A stretch of 64,000 bases of DNA from Enterococcus mundtii (lineage in GTDB: Bacteria; Bacillota; Bacilli; Lactobacillales; Enterococcaceae): contig NZ_PUAP01000002.1 of assembly GCF_002947535.1 (NCBI RefSeq), positions 124,001 through 188,000 of the forward strand, given 5' to 3'. The position numbers and the translations under genes are program-made. The notes under the pieces were generated by a model. It did no database searches and was not told the DNA's origin. It saw nothing but the letters and a program-made list of their open reading frames with translations. This document shows, in pieces, positions 7,628 through 15,243 of this stretch. How positions within the stretch are numbered: the first letter of the stretch is position 1; every line of letters begins with the position of its first letter.

Positions 7628-10015
7628 CTAATGCCACATTTTCTGCTCTTTGATCTCTAACTGATCGCTTGTCAGTAAACTGTTCATTCGTGCATTCATC
7701 AAGTGTTTGCGTCCTGAAAGATTTTTTGTATAGTGGATCTCGGCAGAGGGATACGATTTCTTGATTTCTTTTACAAAAGATTGGGCGTCGTTTTTGTTTT
7801 TACCATAACGAGCAGGTAATGCAAAATAAGTAGTCCCGATTTTCAATAAGTATCGTGGATCGTCTATGACTCCTAGTGTCTCCTTGACTACGCCATTGAA
7901 TATCTTTTCTTGATAGTAACTAGCGATGATCTCACAGGAGAAGCGGTCATCATCCCAAGTAATGTTTAATGGAATAGTTTTATTTAAGATACCTTCATGA
8001 ACGAGTAATTGATAATTGGTCTCCACTAGTTTTTGCTGCATCTGGCAATATTTTTGCCACTGTTTTCTTTTTTTCTTCAATTGGAAATAGGCCAGTAAGT
8101 TCCCTGTAATAATCGCTTGAACGAATGATTGCCTCTGACTATTTTTGGTTTCGTAAAGCGAGCTCTCATTTTTCTCATTCTTTTCTGATGTTTGTTTCCG
8201 AACGAACAACGGCATGGATAGATGTGTCCCTCTTTCCAATGCTTCTCGCCACAATCGTAAATGCTTATCGCGTTCTTTTGCCTGATAAAGTTGATGTTGA
8301 GTATAGTTAGCAATCGTCTGAAGATCAGGAAAATCTGGCAATTCAAATCGTTCACTTCCTGTTGAAATCAAAGGGATATCAAGAAGATTCAAGCCCTCAA
8401 TGAAACCTAAACGTTTTCGAACAAAACGAAAGAAAGGCTGTTCACTTAGTGGGATATTGGGAATAATGGGTGCAATATGCCATATATTCGCCAATTTTGC
8501 CTCTCCAAATTTCCTCAATCCACGTCCTCTGATTTGTTGAGTCTGTACATATGAACCAGCTTGATTCCCCATAATGATCGTATTGATTGCTGGACAATTC
8601 CAGCCCTCGCCTAATAAACTGACTGTACCTATCAATACATGTATTTTTCCAGAATCAAGCAGTTGAGTAGTTAGCGCCAATAAGCTACCACGATTTTGTT
8701 GCGTCATCTGTAAATAGACATATCCAGAAACCTGGAGCTCTCTACGATATTCTTGGTACGTCAAAAAATGACTGTGATAGATTTCTTGATCAATGATAAG
8801 AAACTCACCACAAATAGCCGCTAAAACTGTTTCTGCCTGGATCAGATTCTTCAAGTCTAAAAAAGCGGGTCCAAGACCATATTCCAAATACCCTTCTTGT
8901 CCCTCCAGCACTGCTTTCTTGATGCGATCAAATAAAATCACGCAACGTAAGTTTGTTCCTTGATAGAATTCTTCCTTTACAAGGATCTGTTCAATCGCGG
9001 TTTTCATCAATGGCACATTCATTGATTCTTTGCCATTGAATGCGGGGTAAAAAGTCAGCTTCTGATTCGAGAGCCAACCTACTTTTTCTAGATAAGGGAA
9101 AATAGCTAATTGTGGCGCGACTTGATACAAATACTGGTACAAATCAATGATACTGTCTTTGGATTGTGACGGAACAGTCATGCGTTTACGTTTAACCCCT
9201 AGTACCTGCCAATGATCTTTCGACAGTTGATACTCTTGCTCATTTAGATAGAACAGACAAGCCAAGTACACTGAAAAATTTTTATAAATAAATTCAGTAT
9301 GGCTTAGCGGCTCCTGAATGAATGGCTGGTCTAACAAGAACGTTGTGACTTCCTCGTTACTAAAAAGGATCGTCACGATTTGATTTTGTGTTTCTAAAAA
9401 AGCGCCAAATGTCGCTTCTGATTCTTTTGTGACGGGAACAAGATAAACGAAATCTTGATAAGGTGCCAAAACCCCTTCTTTGACCAATTCAGATACAGAA
9501 ACTTCTTCATCGATTGCTCCTGTCAATTGAATATACGTTTGCCAGTCTTTTTGACTTGCATCAAAAGGTGGCGTCGCAGTCAAAGCTAAGAGTTGCAGAT
9601 CTGTGGTTTGGTTCTTTAAATCTAAGAGAAAGTCAGACCAATTTTTTTTGAGATGGTGAGACTCGTCCAATACTAGAAATTGAATGTGTTGTTCTTCAAA
9701 GTAATCGCGTAATGCCTCGCCTTTACTGTATAAGTCCTGATAAGTAGTGACTGTGATTTCTGCCGATTGAAGAAGCGACTCCGAAGTTTCCCATTGCGGA
9801 TAGAAGTGCTGGATAGCTTCGATCCACTGATGCTTCAACAATAAAGATGGAACTAAAATCAACGTTTTTTTCTGTATTTTCTCAATGATCGTTATTCCTA
9901 AAATTGTTTTTCCTGATCCAGGTGGAGCGACAATATGAATACTGTCGTTCTCTAAATAGTCCGTTAACTGATTGATTACTCGCTGCTGATAGGTTCTTAA
10001 TTTGATCTTCAACAT
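7628..10015 (-). CDS. Superfamily 2 DEAD/DEAH-box helicase, unknown role
   Basis: A 795-residue ATP-dependent nucleic-acid translocase. The N-terminal half has a Q-like LRTYQQRVI segment, Walker A PPGSGKT (about residue 31), motif II DESHH and motif III LTATPP. The C-terminal helicase domain has motif V GTVSLLGEGWNCP and motif VI QQIRGRGLRK. The overall plan resembles type III restriction R subunits and UvrB-like helicases, but I see no nuclease motif, and no methylase or other partner adjoins it. The last 200 residues are basic and unrecognised. It stands alone, convergent with the DeoR gene. The helicase call is firm; the function is unknown. Confidence 0.85.
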   Translation of the reverse strand: MLKIKLRTYQQRVINQLTDYLENDSIHIVAPPGSGKTILGITIIEKIQKKTLILVPSLLLKHQWIEAIQHFYPQWETSESLLQSAEITVTTYQDLYSKGEALRDYFEEQHIQFLVLDESHHLKKNWSDFLLDLKNQTTDLQLLALTATPPFDASQKDWQTYIQLTGAIDEEVSVSELVKEGVLAPYQDFVYLVPVTKESEATFGAFLETQNQIVTILFSNEEVTTFLLDQPFIQEPLSHTEFIYKNFSVYLACLFYLNEQEYQLSKDHWQVLGVKRKRMTVPSQSKDSIIDLYQYLYQVAPQLAIFPYLEKVGWLSNQKLTFYPAFNGKESMNVPLMKTAIEQILVKEEFYQGTNLRCVILFDRIKKAVLEGQEGYLEYGLGPAFLDLKNLIQAETVLAAICGEFLIIDQEIYHSHFLTYQEYRRELQVSGYVYLQMTQQNRGSLLALTTQLLDSGKIHVLIGTVSLLGEGWNCPAINTIIMGNQAGSYVQTQQIRGRGLRKFGEAKLANIWHIAPIIPNIPLSEQPFFRFVRKRLGFIEGLNLLDIPLISTGSERFELPDFPDLQTIANYTQHQLYQAKERDKHLRLWREALERGTHLSMPLFVRKQTSEKNEKNESSLYETKNSQRQSFVQAIITGNLLAYFQLKKKRKQWQKYCQMQQKLVETNYQLLVHEGILNKTIPLNITWDDDRFSCEIIASYYQEKIFNGVVKETLGVIDDPRYLLKIGTTYFALPARYGKNKNDAQSFVKEIKKSYPSAEIHYTKNLSGRKHLMNARMNSLLTSDQLEIKEQKMWH

Positions 10016-10102
10016 AGGCCAACCTTTCGAAATATTTTCTGTGAACTAGTTTAAAGCAATTATAGTATAATCCGCTTGCAAGAACCAACTTCTACGCAAA
10101 CT

Positions 10103-10152
10103 AAGACGGCAGCCACAAAAATTGAACGCGCAATTTTCGTAGCTGTCGTCTT
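10103..10152. repeat. Long imperfect hairpin upstream of the helicase gene
   Basis: AAGACGGCAGC and an AAAATTG segment pair with CAATTTT and AGCTGTCGTCTT to form a stem-loop of about 20 paired bases with a short loop. It lies between the helicase start and the decayed regulator. There is no strong T run on either side, so it may be a weak terminator or a processed element remnant. Confidence 0.5.
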
Positions 10153-10202
10153 GGTTTCGGTTGGACCCTTTTAATATGGTCGCTTTGTTTGCAGTATATT
10201 TT

Positions 10203-10492
10203 TTAAACGATCAATAGATTGATGCCCAGTGCATTGATTTCATTTTGCTGTTCTTGCGTAATATGGGCATCCGTGACTAAATAATCACAGTCTTCAGGTT
10301 TCGCAAATTGCTTGAAGCTGCGTTGATTGATCTTACTCGAGTCACTTAATAGAGAAGGATATTTGTATTCAATTTCACTTCTTCTTTTTAAGGCAAACCC
10401 TAAAAAAAGACAAAGACCATTTATCACCGTATAGCTAAAGCTATGATTACCACTTGTTTATCCGTTGCTGTCAAATCAAAATCAACAAAACC
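10203..10492 (-). pseudogene. Remnant of a DeoR-family regulator (C-terminal part only)
   Basis: A 74-codon open piece ends in CDYLVTDAHITQEQQNEI and GINLLIV, which is the C-terminal end of a DeoR-type effector domain (LSDSSKI, then ITD and a final ILV strand). A second piece just upstream (10426-10492, reading GFVDFDLTATDKQVV) is in another frame and ends in stops. The helix-turn-helix part is absent. It directly follows deoC on the same strand, so it is probably what is left of a deoC-linked regulator. Confidence 0.65.
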
Positions 10493-10521
10493 TGATTATT
10501 ATAGATTTCGAATTTCTGTTA

Positions 10522-11205
10522 TCAATCTGCTCCTTCTAACTGTTTGTATTCTTCAATAATCTTGATCCCAGCGCTTGTTCCTAAGCGTTCCGCACCAGCT
10601 TCTATCATTTGCAATGCGGTGTCTAAATCACGAATCCCTCCTGCCGCCTTCACTTTTACTGTTTCCCCTACCACTTGTTTCATCAACTTCACGTCTTCTA
10701 CTGTCGCACCTCCTGTGCCAAACCCTGTTGATGTTTTGACATAATCAGGTTTTACTTCCTTTGCGATTTCACAAACAGCCATTTTTTCTTGATCCGTTAA
10801 ATAGCAATTTTCTAAAATGACTTTACTAATGATGCCACCTTCACGAGAAACATTGACAACCGCTTTCATTTCGTCACGAATATAGTCGAAATCCCCTTCT
10901 TTTAACTTGCCGATGTTGATGACATAATCGATTTCGTCTGCACCATTTTTGATGGCATCTTTTACTTCAAAAACCTTTGTCTCAATCGTTGTTTGCCCTA
11001 ATGGAAAACCAATCGCAGCGCCCACATGCACATCGCTATCTTGTACAAAATTGCGACACATCCCTACAGGATAAGAATTGATCGCCACCATTTTAAATCC
11101 ATAGTTAATCGCTTCCTTACAAAGTTGTTCAAATTCTGCCTTCTGAGCATCCGCTTTCAATAGTGTGTGGTCTATCATATTTGCCAATCTTTTTAACTTG
11201 ATCAT
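10522..11205 (-). CDS. deoC: Deoxyribose-phosphate aldolase
   Basis: Cleaves 2-deoxyribose-5-phosphate to glyceraldehyde-3-phosphate and acetaldehyde in deoxynucleoside catabolism. The 227-residue class I aldolase carries the Schiff-base lysine in YVKTSTGFGTGGAT (Lys near 157), a second active-site lysine in VKAAGGIR, and the N-terminal IDHTLLK. Length is normal (about 220). No other deo gene (phosphorylase, kinase) lies beside it, and the adjacent DeoR-type regulator is degraded. Confidence 0.95.
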   Translation of the reverse strand: MIKLKRLANMIDHTLLKADAQKAEFEQLCKEAINYGFKMVAINSYPVGMCRNFVQDSDVHVGAAIGFPLGQTTIETKVFEVKDAIKNGADEIDYVINIGKLKEGDFDYIRDEMKAVVNVSREGGIISKVILENCYLTDQEKMAVCEIAKEVKPDYVKTSTGFGTGGATVEDVKLMKQVVGETVKVKAAGGIRDLDTALQMIEAGAERLGTSAGIKIIEEYKQLEGAD

Positions 11206-11338
11206 TTATTTTCTCCGTCCTTCATTTATTTTCATTTACATACTATCATTCACTTTTTATTTGTCAATTTATTAAAAATCATAAAATGTAGCCTTAGTCA
11301 ATACTTTCGATTTTCAGCCACAACATAAAGTAAAACAA

Positions 11339-11392
11339 TCCCTAGATAATAACCACTGACATAGACTGCCAGTCGGACCTATCATCTAGGGA
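11339..11392. repeat. Inverted repeat in the gap between deoC and the secreted protein gene
   Basis: TCCCTAGAT (11339-11347) pairs with ATCTAGGGA (11384-11392). The loop contains a smaller ACTG/CAGT pair. The rest of the 11206-11502 gap shows no gene. It may be a weak terminator for the gene at 11503, but there is no clear T run. Confidence 0.4.
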
Positions 11393-11502
11393 ATTTGGTT
11401 ATATGACCAATAAAAATCATAGTTATCATTGAATTTTGAAAGGATTTGAATAATGAAGGAGGAAGGTTTTCTAATCAAAACCTTACAGTTATTGCTTTAT
11501 TA

Positions 11503-12558
11503 CTATCGTTCTCTCCTTGCCCAATGTCGCCAAGTCATCATTTCATGAATAGCAACATGTACATCTAATTCATTCAGAGAAGAAGCTGTATTCCCACGAT
11601 TTGACCATAAATTAGCTGCTTCAGGTACATTTTGTAGCTCGCGATGCATTCGCTCTCTTCCATGCGCGATAAACTGAGCATGGGCTGATTGATGTGGAAG
11701 TCTTCCAGCAAGTATCACTGTACCAGATAAAATAATCGGTTTGTCTACAGATCGAGCATATGCTAGGTGATTTCTAGAGAATCGAGCCATCTCGTACGCA
11801 GAAGTTCTAAAAGACATCACCACCGTGGTATCTGATTCTTCGATAATCACACGATAGAGTAGCTCTTCTTTATTATTATAATCTACTGTGTATTCATCAC
11901 GATCCCACCAATATCCAGTGGACCACATAATAACTGATCCTTCCCCTTCATTATTCTTACCATAAGTGTCATTGACATATATTGCAAAGTTAGCCAGTCG
12001 TTGCATTAATTCTTGTTGCACAGGAATTCCCTTATCCCAATAACGTCCTCCAGCTCCATCGCTTAATTGGTTAGGTTCCACATTAAAGTGTAGGCCCGCA
12101 AAAAGTTCTTCGTCCTGTGATATTTCTTGATAAATCGTGAAGCCTTGCATGATATTATTAAAATTATTTCGTCTATGTTCATATAGCCAAGTACCATCGT
12201 TGCTAAGAAGAAAGTAAACGTCGATTCCATATACTTTTGCCGCTCTGATAAAGTTTTGTGTTGGAACAATTACGTCTTTCATTACATCTGGATCATCATT
12301 GACAGTAAACTTATTTATCTTCCTTAAATCGGTTTGATTCAAATAAATCTCTGTTATCCCATTGTTCTTTGCATAGTCTAAATAACTTTCACTATGTGCT
12401 AAACTCAAATTACTCGTATCCCACCACCAGACACCTACGCGCTCAGTGTTTGGTTGGAAAAATGATTCATCTGCTTGTACGTTCGTACTAAAAAAAGCAC
12501 CAAATGTAATAACGAATAAAACCGTAACGAGTATGTGGACTAAGCTTCTTTTTTTCAT
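11503..12558 (-). CDS. Secreted protein with a probable TIM-barrel (glycosidase-like) fold
   Basis: Not recognised as a named family. A signal peptide spans about residues 1-29 (ending VQADE). The mature protein alternates strands and helices in the manner of a glycoside-hydrolase barrel: VGVWWWDTS near the start, ITEIYLNQTDL, GIDVYFLLSND, and GLHFNVEPNQL, where the glutamate could be catalytic. It carries no LPXTG or WxL anchor, so it is probably released. AGGAGG precedes its ATG, and it lies 42 nt after a lipoprotein gene with which it likely forms an operon. The enzymatic role is a guess from fold-like features only. Confidence 0.6.
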   Translation of the reverse strand: MKKRSLVHILVTVLFVITFGAFFSTNVQADESFFQPNTERVGVWWWDTSNLSLAHSESYLDYAKNNGITEIYLNQTDLRKINKFTVNDDPDVMKDVIVPTQNFIRAAKVYGIDVYFLLSNDGTWLYEHRRNNFNNIMQGFTIYQEISQDEELFAGLHFNVEPNQLSDGAGGRYWDKGIPVQQELMQRLANFAIYVNDTYGKNNEGEGSVIMWSTGYWWDRDEYTVDYNNKEELLYRVIIEESDTTVVMSFRTSAYEMARFSRNHLAYARSVDKPIILSGTVILAGRLPHQSAHAQFIAHGRERMHRELQNVPEAANLWSNRGNTASSLNELDVHVAIHEMMTWRHWARRER

Positions 12559-12600
12559 TGGATTCCTTCCTCCTGTATACGTAACTTTCGATTTTAATTT

Positions 12601-13029
12601 TTATTTTGAATCATCTGTATCTTTGCTTGTATGAGGAATCAAAATCATCTCCTCATGCTCTTTATTCTCATCATCTGGTGTTAAGACGATATTACTGTCC
12701 TCTCTAGACACTTTATATTTTGCTTCTTCGCTAACACCAGCAGGATCTTCCCATGTCATCCTATCTTTTTCTAAGCGATAATTGATTTCAAACGCCATTT
12801 CTCTTACAAACTCATCTGCTGTATCTTTTATGCTTGCCTCTGAACTATCAATGGTAAATGTAATGACATCATCGGAAAAAGAGGCAATCATCTTATTGCC
12901 TGCCCTATCCTCAAATCCTTTCACTGTCCAATCGTTTGCTTGTAGATCATTTACTGTGACCCCACTCGTACAACCACTTAGAACCACAAAAGACAAGATG
13001 ATCAATAGACTACCAACTACTTTTTTCAT
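12601..13029 (-). CDS. Small lipoprotein of unknown function
   Basis: About 142 residues. The start at ATG 13027-13029 has GGAGG upstream. The N-terminus MKKVVGSLLIILSFVVLSGC is a lipoprotein signal with the lipidated cysteine at residue 20. The mature part is acidic and contains NDWTVKGFEDRAGNKMIASF, suggesting a small beta-rich domain outside the membrane. First gene of a pair with the secreted TIM-barrel-like protein. I do not recognise the family. Confidence 0.75.
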   Translation of the reverse strand: MKKVVGSLLIILSFVVLSGCTSGVTVNDLQANDWTVKGFEDRAGNKMIASFSDDVITFTIDSSEASIKDTADEFVREMAFEINYRLEKDRMTWEDPAGVSEEAKYKVSREDSNIVLTPDDENKEHEEMILIPHTSKDTDDSK

Positions 13030-13092
13030 TTGACCCTCCAACATTTTTATTTTTAAAGTCCAATAATCTGAAGTAATAGTGGTAAAAAAATA

Positions 13093-13140
13093 AGCCATCA
13101 TCCTTGAAATTTATCCTTCAAATAGTTACGGATGATGGCT
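13093..13140 (-). terminator. Terminator downstream of surface cassette A
   Basis: AGCCATCATCC and GGATGATGGCT form an 11-bp perfect stem. On the minus strand the stem is followed by TATTTTTTT, a good intrinsic terminator for the transcript ending with the gene at 13291. Confidence 0.8.
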
Positions 13141-13290
13141 CATTACCAAATTGTTATTTCTAGAATATTACTTATTTAATTTTTTAGGAAGTGCCAAATT
13201 GCTGACTATACAGCTCTCAACTCGTCCTGATTTGTAACATCTTACCCGTTGTTTCATAGAATTGTTGTAATCCTTACTTCAATATAGTCC

Positions 13291-13881
13291 TTACGGAGTC
13301 GGCACAACCGCTTGGAATTGTAACACCATATCAAATGTCGGAACGATCACATCTGACGTATTTGTGTTGGGAATCGCCGTTCCTGTAAAGCCAAAAGTCC
13401 CAACAGGTGCTGTTCCACCTTCAGCTGTATTTTTTGTCAACGACATGAATGCTGCTGGATTACTTAGAGCCGTTCCATTTGTCACGATTGGAATCGTCGT
13501 ATTCTGACCAACTACAGCTAATTCTAACGCTGATAAACTATCTAGATTTGTTGGATTTGCTAGATCAGTGATGTTGATATTCACGTCCCACGCTGAATTA
13601 TTTGTAACAGTGTAATTTGGTGATTCAACCGCGGTATGCCCGGATGCACCGGTTGTAAAAAAGATTGCCGATGTTGGCACAGTTACGTTGATCATTTCAT
13701 CTGGATTTGTTGGTGGATTGACACCAGGATCGACTGTATTATCTAAACCAACACGTCCTGTAACTGGAATATTTCCATCTGCCTGTCCATTGAATGTAGT
13801 GGCTGCGACAGAAGCAGCACCTGCACCTAATAACGTTCCCATCATTGCAACTGTTCCGAATAACTTAGTATACTTCTTCAT
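13291..13881 (-). CDS. Small secreted surface protein with a WxL-like domain (cassette A)
   Basis: A 197-residue exported protein. Residues 1-27 are a signal peptide (MKKYTKLFGTVAMMG, ending VAA). The rest is one beta-rich domain: VPTSAIFFTT, the NNSAWDVNIN strand and a final TFDMVLQFQ. The same domain closes the BspA-type protein at 15244-17355. Its strand pattern recalls the WxL domain, but the second Trp motif is missing. Start at ATG 13879-13881, with GGAGGAG 8 nt upstream; an upstream in-frame extension would run into the leader. A close paralogue lies at 40711. Function unknown; a cell-wall-associated component is likely. Confidence 0.75.
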   Translation of the reverse strand: MKKYTKLFGTVAMMGTLLGAGAASVAATTFNGQADGNIPVTGRVGLDNTVDPGVNPPTNPDEMINVTVPTSAIFFTTGASGHTAVESPNYTVTNNSAWDVNINITDLANPTNLDSLSALELAVVGQNTTIPIVTNGTALSNPAAFMSLTKNTAEGGTAPVGTFGFTGTAIPNTNTSDVIVPTFDMVLQFQAVVPTP

Positions 13882-13918
13882 CAAATTTTCTCCTCCATGT
13901 TCTATTGATTGATTGGCA

Positions 13919-14216
13919 AACAAGAAATCATCGTTCGCATCAGCTAGCAGCCACTTCCAATTCAGACGATCATATCCAATACTTTCGACTTCTTCTATCC
14001 AGCTAAGGAAAAGTGACTTTATTTTGACCAACATTTACTGAATTTTGGTATTTTTGGTGGATATAGGCTGGGCTGTTGCTCAAAATAAATGGTCCGGCAA
14101 AAAAACAAACCGTTGCGGGTGGCTACTTCACTTCGTTTATTCGCTATGATCCAGCTGGATCATACGATCGCGAATTTGATAGAAGCTGCTAGTTGATACA
14201 GACGATGATTCTTGTT
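13919..14216 (-). ncRNA. Structured 5' leader RNA candidate before the small secreted protein (copy A)
   Basis: The two ends of this 298-nt stretch are complementary. 13919-13951 pairs with 14185-14216, at least 26 positions with two mismatches and two G-U wobbles when read as minus-strand RNA. Inside, 14018-14032 pairs with 14075-14089 (TTTATTTTGA with CAAAATAAA), and TATGATCCAGCTGGATCATA at 14145-14164 is a perfect 20-base palindrome. It occupies the gap between the LPXTG gene and the secreted-protein gene. Copy B at 41350-41629 keeps the same outer stem with sequence changes. I do not recognise it as a known riboswitch. Confidence 0.65.
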
Positions 14217-14273
14217 CATTGTGTTCAAATTGCATGATTCTTATAAATATTCCAATGAATATTCCAATGGTCT

Positions 14274-14651
14274 TTAAACTTGTTCCTCTTTTTTCAGAAA
14301 AAGGAATCGGCTACTTAGTAAAATCAAAAGAATTCCAGCTAACTGTACCCATAAATTTCCTTCACTGCCGGTTTTCGGTAAGTTTGCAAGTAAACCCGGC
14401 TTACTCTGTGTTCGATTCGGTAGTTTTGATGTGTCTACGACTAAAACATCTCTATTATTTCCGCTTGTTCCATTACCTGCCCCTGGTCCGGTATTTGTTC
14501 CCGTACCTGGTTCTTGTGGTGTGCGCGTACTACCGATTTGCCCTTCCACGCGCTTGAAAAATGATTGGTTTTCTGAGGCATGAACAGCGTAGCTAGCACT
14601 TGTTAGAAAGATAACTCCTACAAACAATACAAGTTGTGTCACTTTACGCAT
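14274..14651 (-). CDS. Small LPXTG-anchored surface protein (cassette A)
   Basis: A 125-residue wall-anchored protein. It has a signal peptide (cleavage near VHASE, residue 26), a Gly/Thr/Pro-rich middle (QEPGTGTNTG) and a sortase signal LPKTG at 91-95, followed by a hydrophobic segment and a KKEE tail. AAAGGAGG precedes the ATG. Such small LPXTG proteins are regular members of WxL/Csc clusters. The paralogue in cassette B is at 41688. It is probably co-transcribed with the two genes before it (38-nt gap). Confidence 0.85.
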   Translation of the reverse strand: MRKVTQLVLFVGVIFLTSASYAVHASENQSFFKRVEGQIGSTRTPQEPGTGTNTGPGAGNGTSGNNRDVLVVDTSKLPNRTQSKPGLLANLPKTGSEGNLWVQLAGILLILLSSRFLFLKKEEQV

Positions 14652-14689
14652 GAATGTACCTCCTTTCTTTAGATGATCATTTAACGTTT

Positions 14690-15190
14690 TTAATTGTTGA
14701 TAGTGATGACAATCTCTGCTTCTGTCACTCCTTGTCGTTCATTTGTTTCTGGATCATAGATATTGATGCGTGCAATGGCTTGATATTCGCCTTTTTCAAG
14801 TGGTTTCTCTAGTTTTGCACCAACAATTTGTTGATTCGGATGAATCGATCCAGAAGAATAAATCACTTCTTCTGTCTCCGCTAAAAAGAGATCGACCGCG
14901 ATTGGATACACATTGGTCCCCGGATTGACGATCTCGATCGTCCCTTCTGATTCCCCATTCTCAAACACAGCAAAAGGGGCAATTTGCAAAGTGAAATAGT
15001 TGGCATCTGCAATTTCTTGCGCTCGTTCCGCCATTTCAATGTCGCTTGCATCTCTCAAACCTGGTAATAATTCTGCACTGACGGTTGGCACAGGCTCGTT
15101 TTCTTGATTGTTGAAATATAAAAAGACACCACCAATGACCAAGAGAAGCAACCCCAAAGCGATCCATTTCTTTTGATTTTTCTTTGCCAT
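14690..15190 (-). CDS. Membrane-anchored protein with an extracellular Ig-like domain (cassette A)
   Basis: 166 residues with one N-terminal transmembrane segment (about 9-26) and an outside domain. The domain begins SAELLPGLRDASDIEMAERA and continues as a beta-sandwich-like region (ANYFTLQIAPFAVF, GTIEIVNPGTNVYPI, ARINIYDPETNE). It occupies the place that DUF916/DUF3324 proteins hold in WxL loci. A role in holding the WxL-like partners at the membrane is therefore plausible, but inferred. The cassette B copy at 42121 is highly similar. Family not recognised. Confidence 0.7.
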   Translation of the reverse strand: MAKKNQKKWIALGLLLLVIGGVFLYFNNQENEPVPTVSAELLPGLRDASDIEMAERAQEIADANYFTLQIAPFAVFENGESEGTIEIVNPGTNVYPIAVDLFLAETEEVIYSSGSIHPNQQIVGAKLEKPLEKGEYQAIARINIYDPETNERQGVTEAEIVITINN

Positions 15191-15243
15191 TCATCTTTCT
15201 CCATTTCTCTGATAAGATTATTGCTCTATTCGCTTAATATGAA

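Noticed and set aside
13919-14216. Phase-variable invertible promoter flanked by inverted repeats
   Set aside because: Arms are imperfect, both cassettes have the same orientation, and the differences are of the G-U type expected for RNA. No recombinase gene adjoins it. A structured leader fits better.
13919-14216. MITE-like transposable element with terminal inverted repeats
   Set aside because: It occurs only at the same place in the two duplicated cassettes, shows no target duplication, and the centre differs greatly while the pairing is kept.
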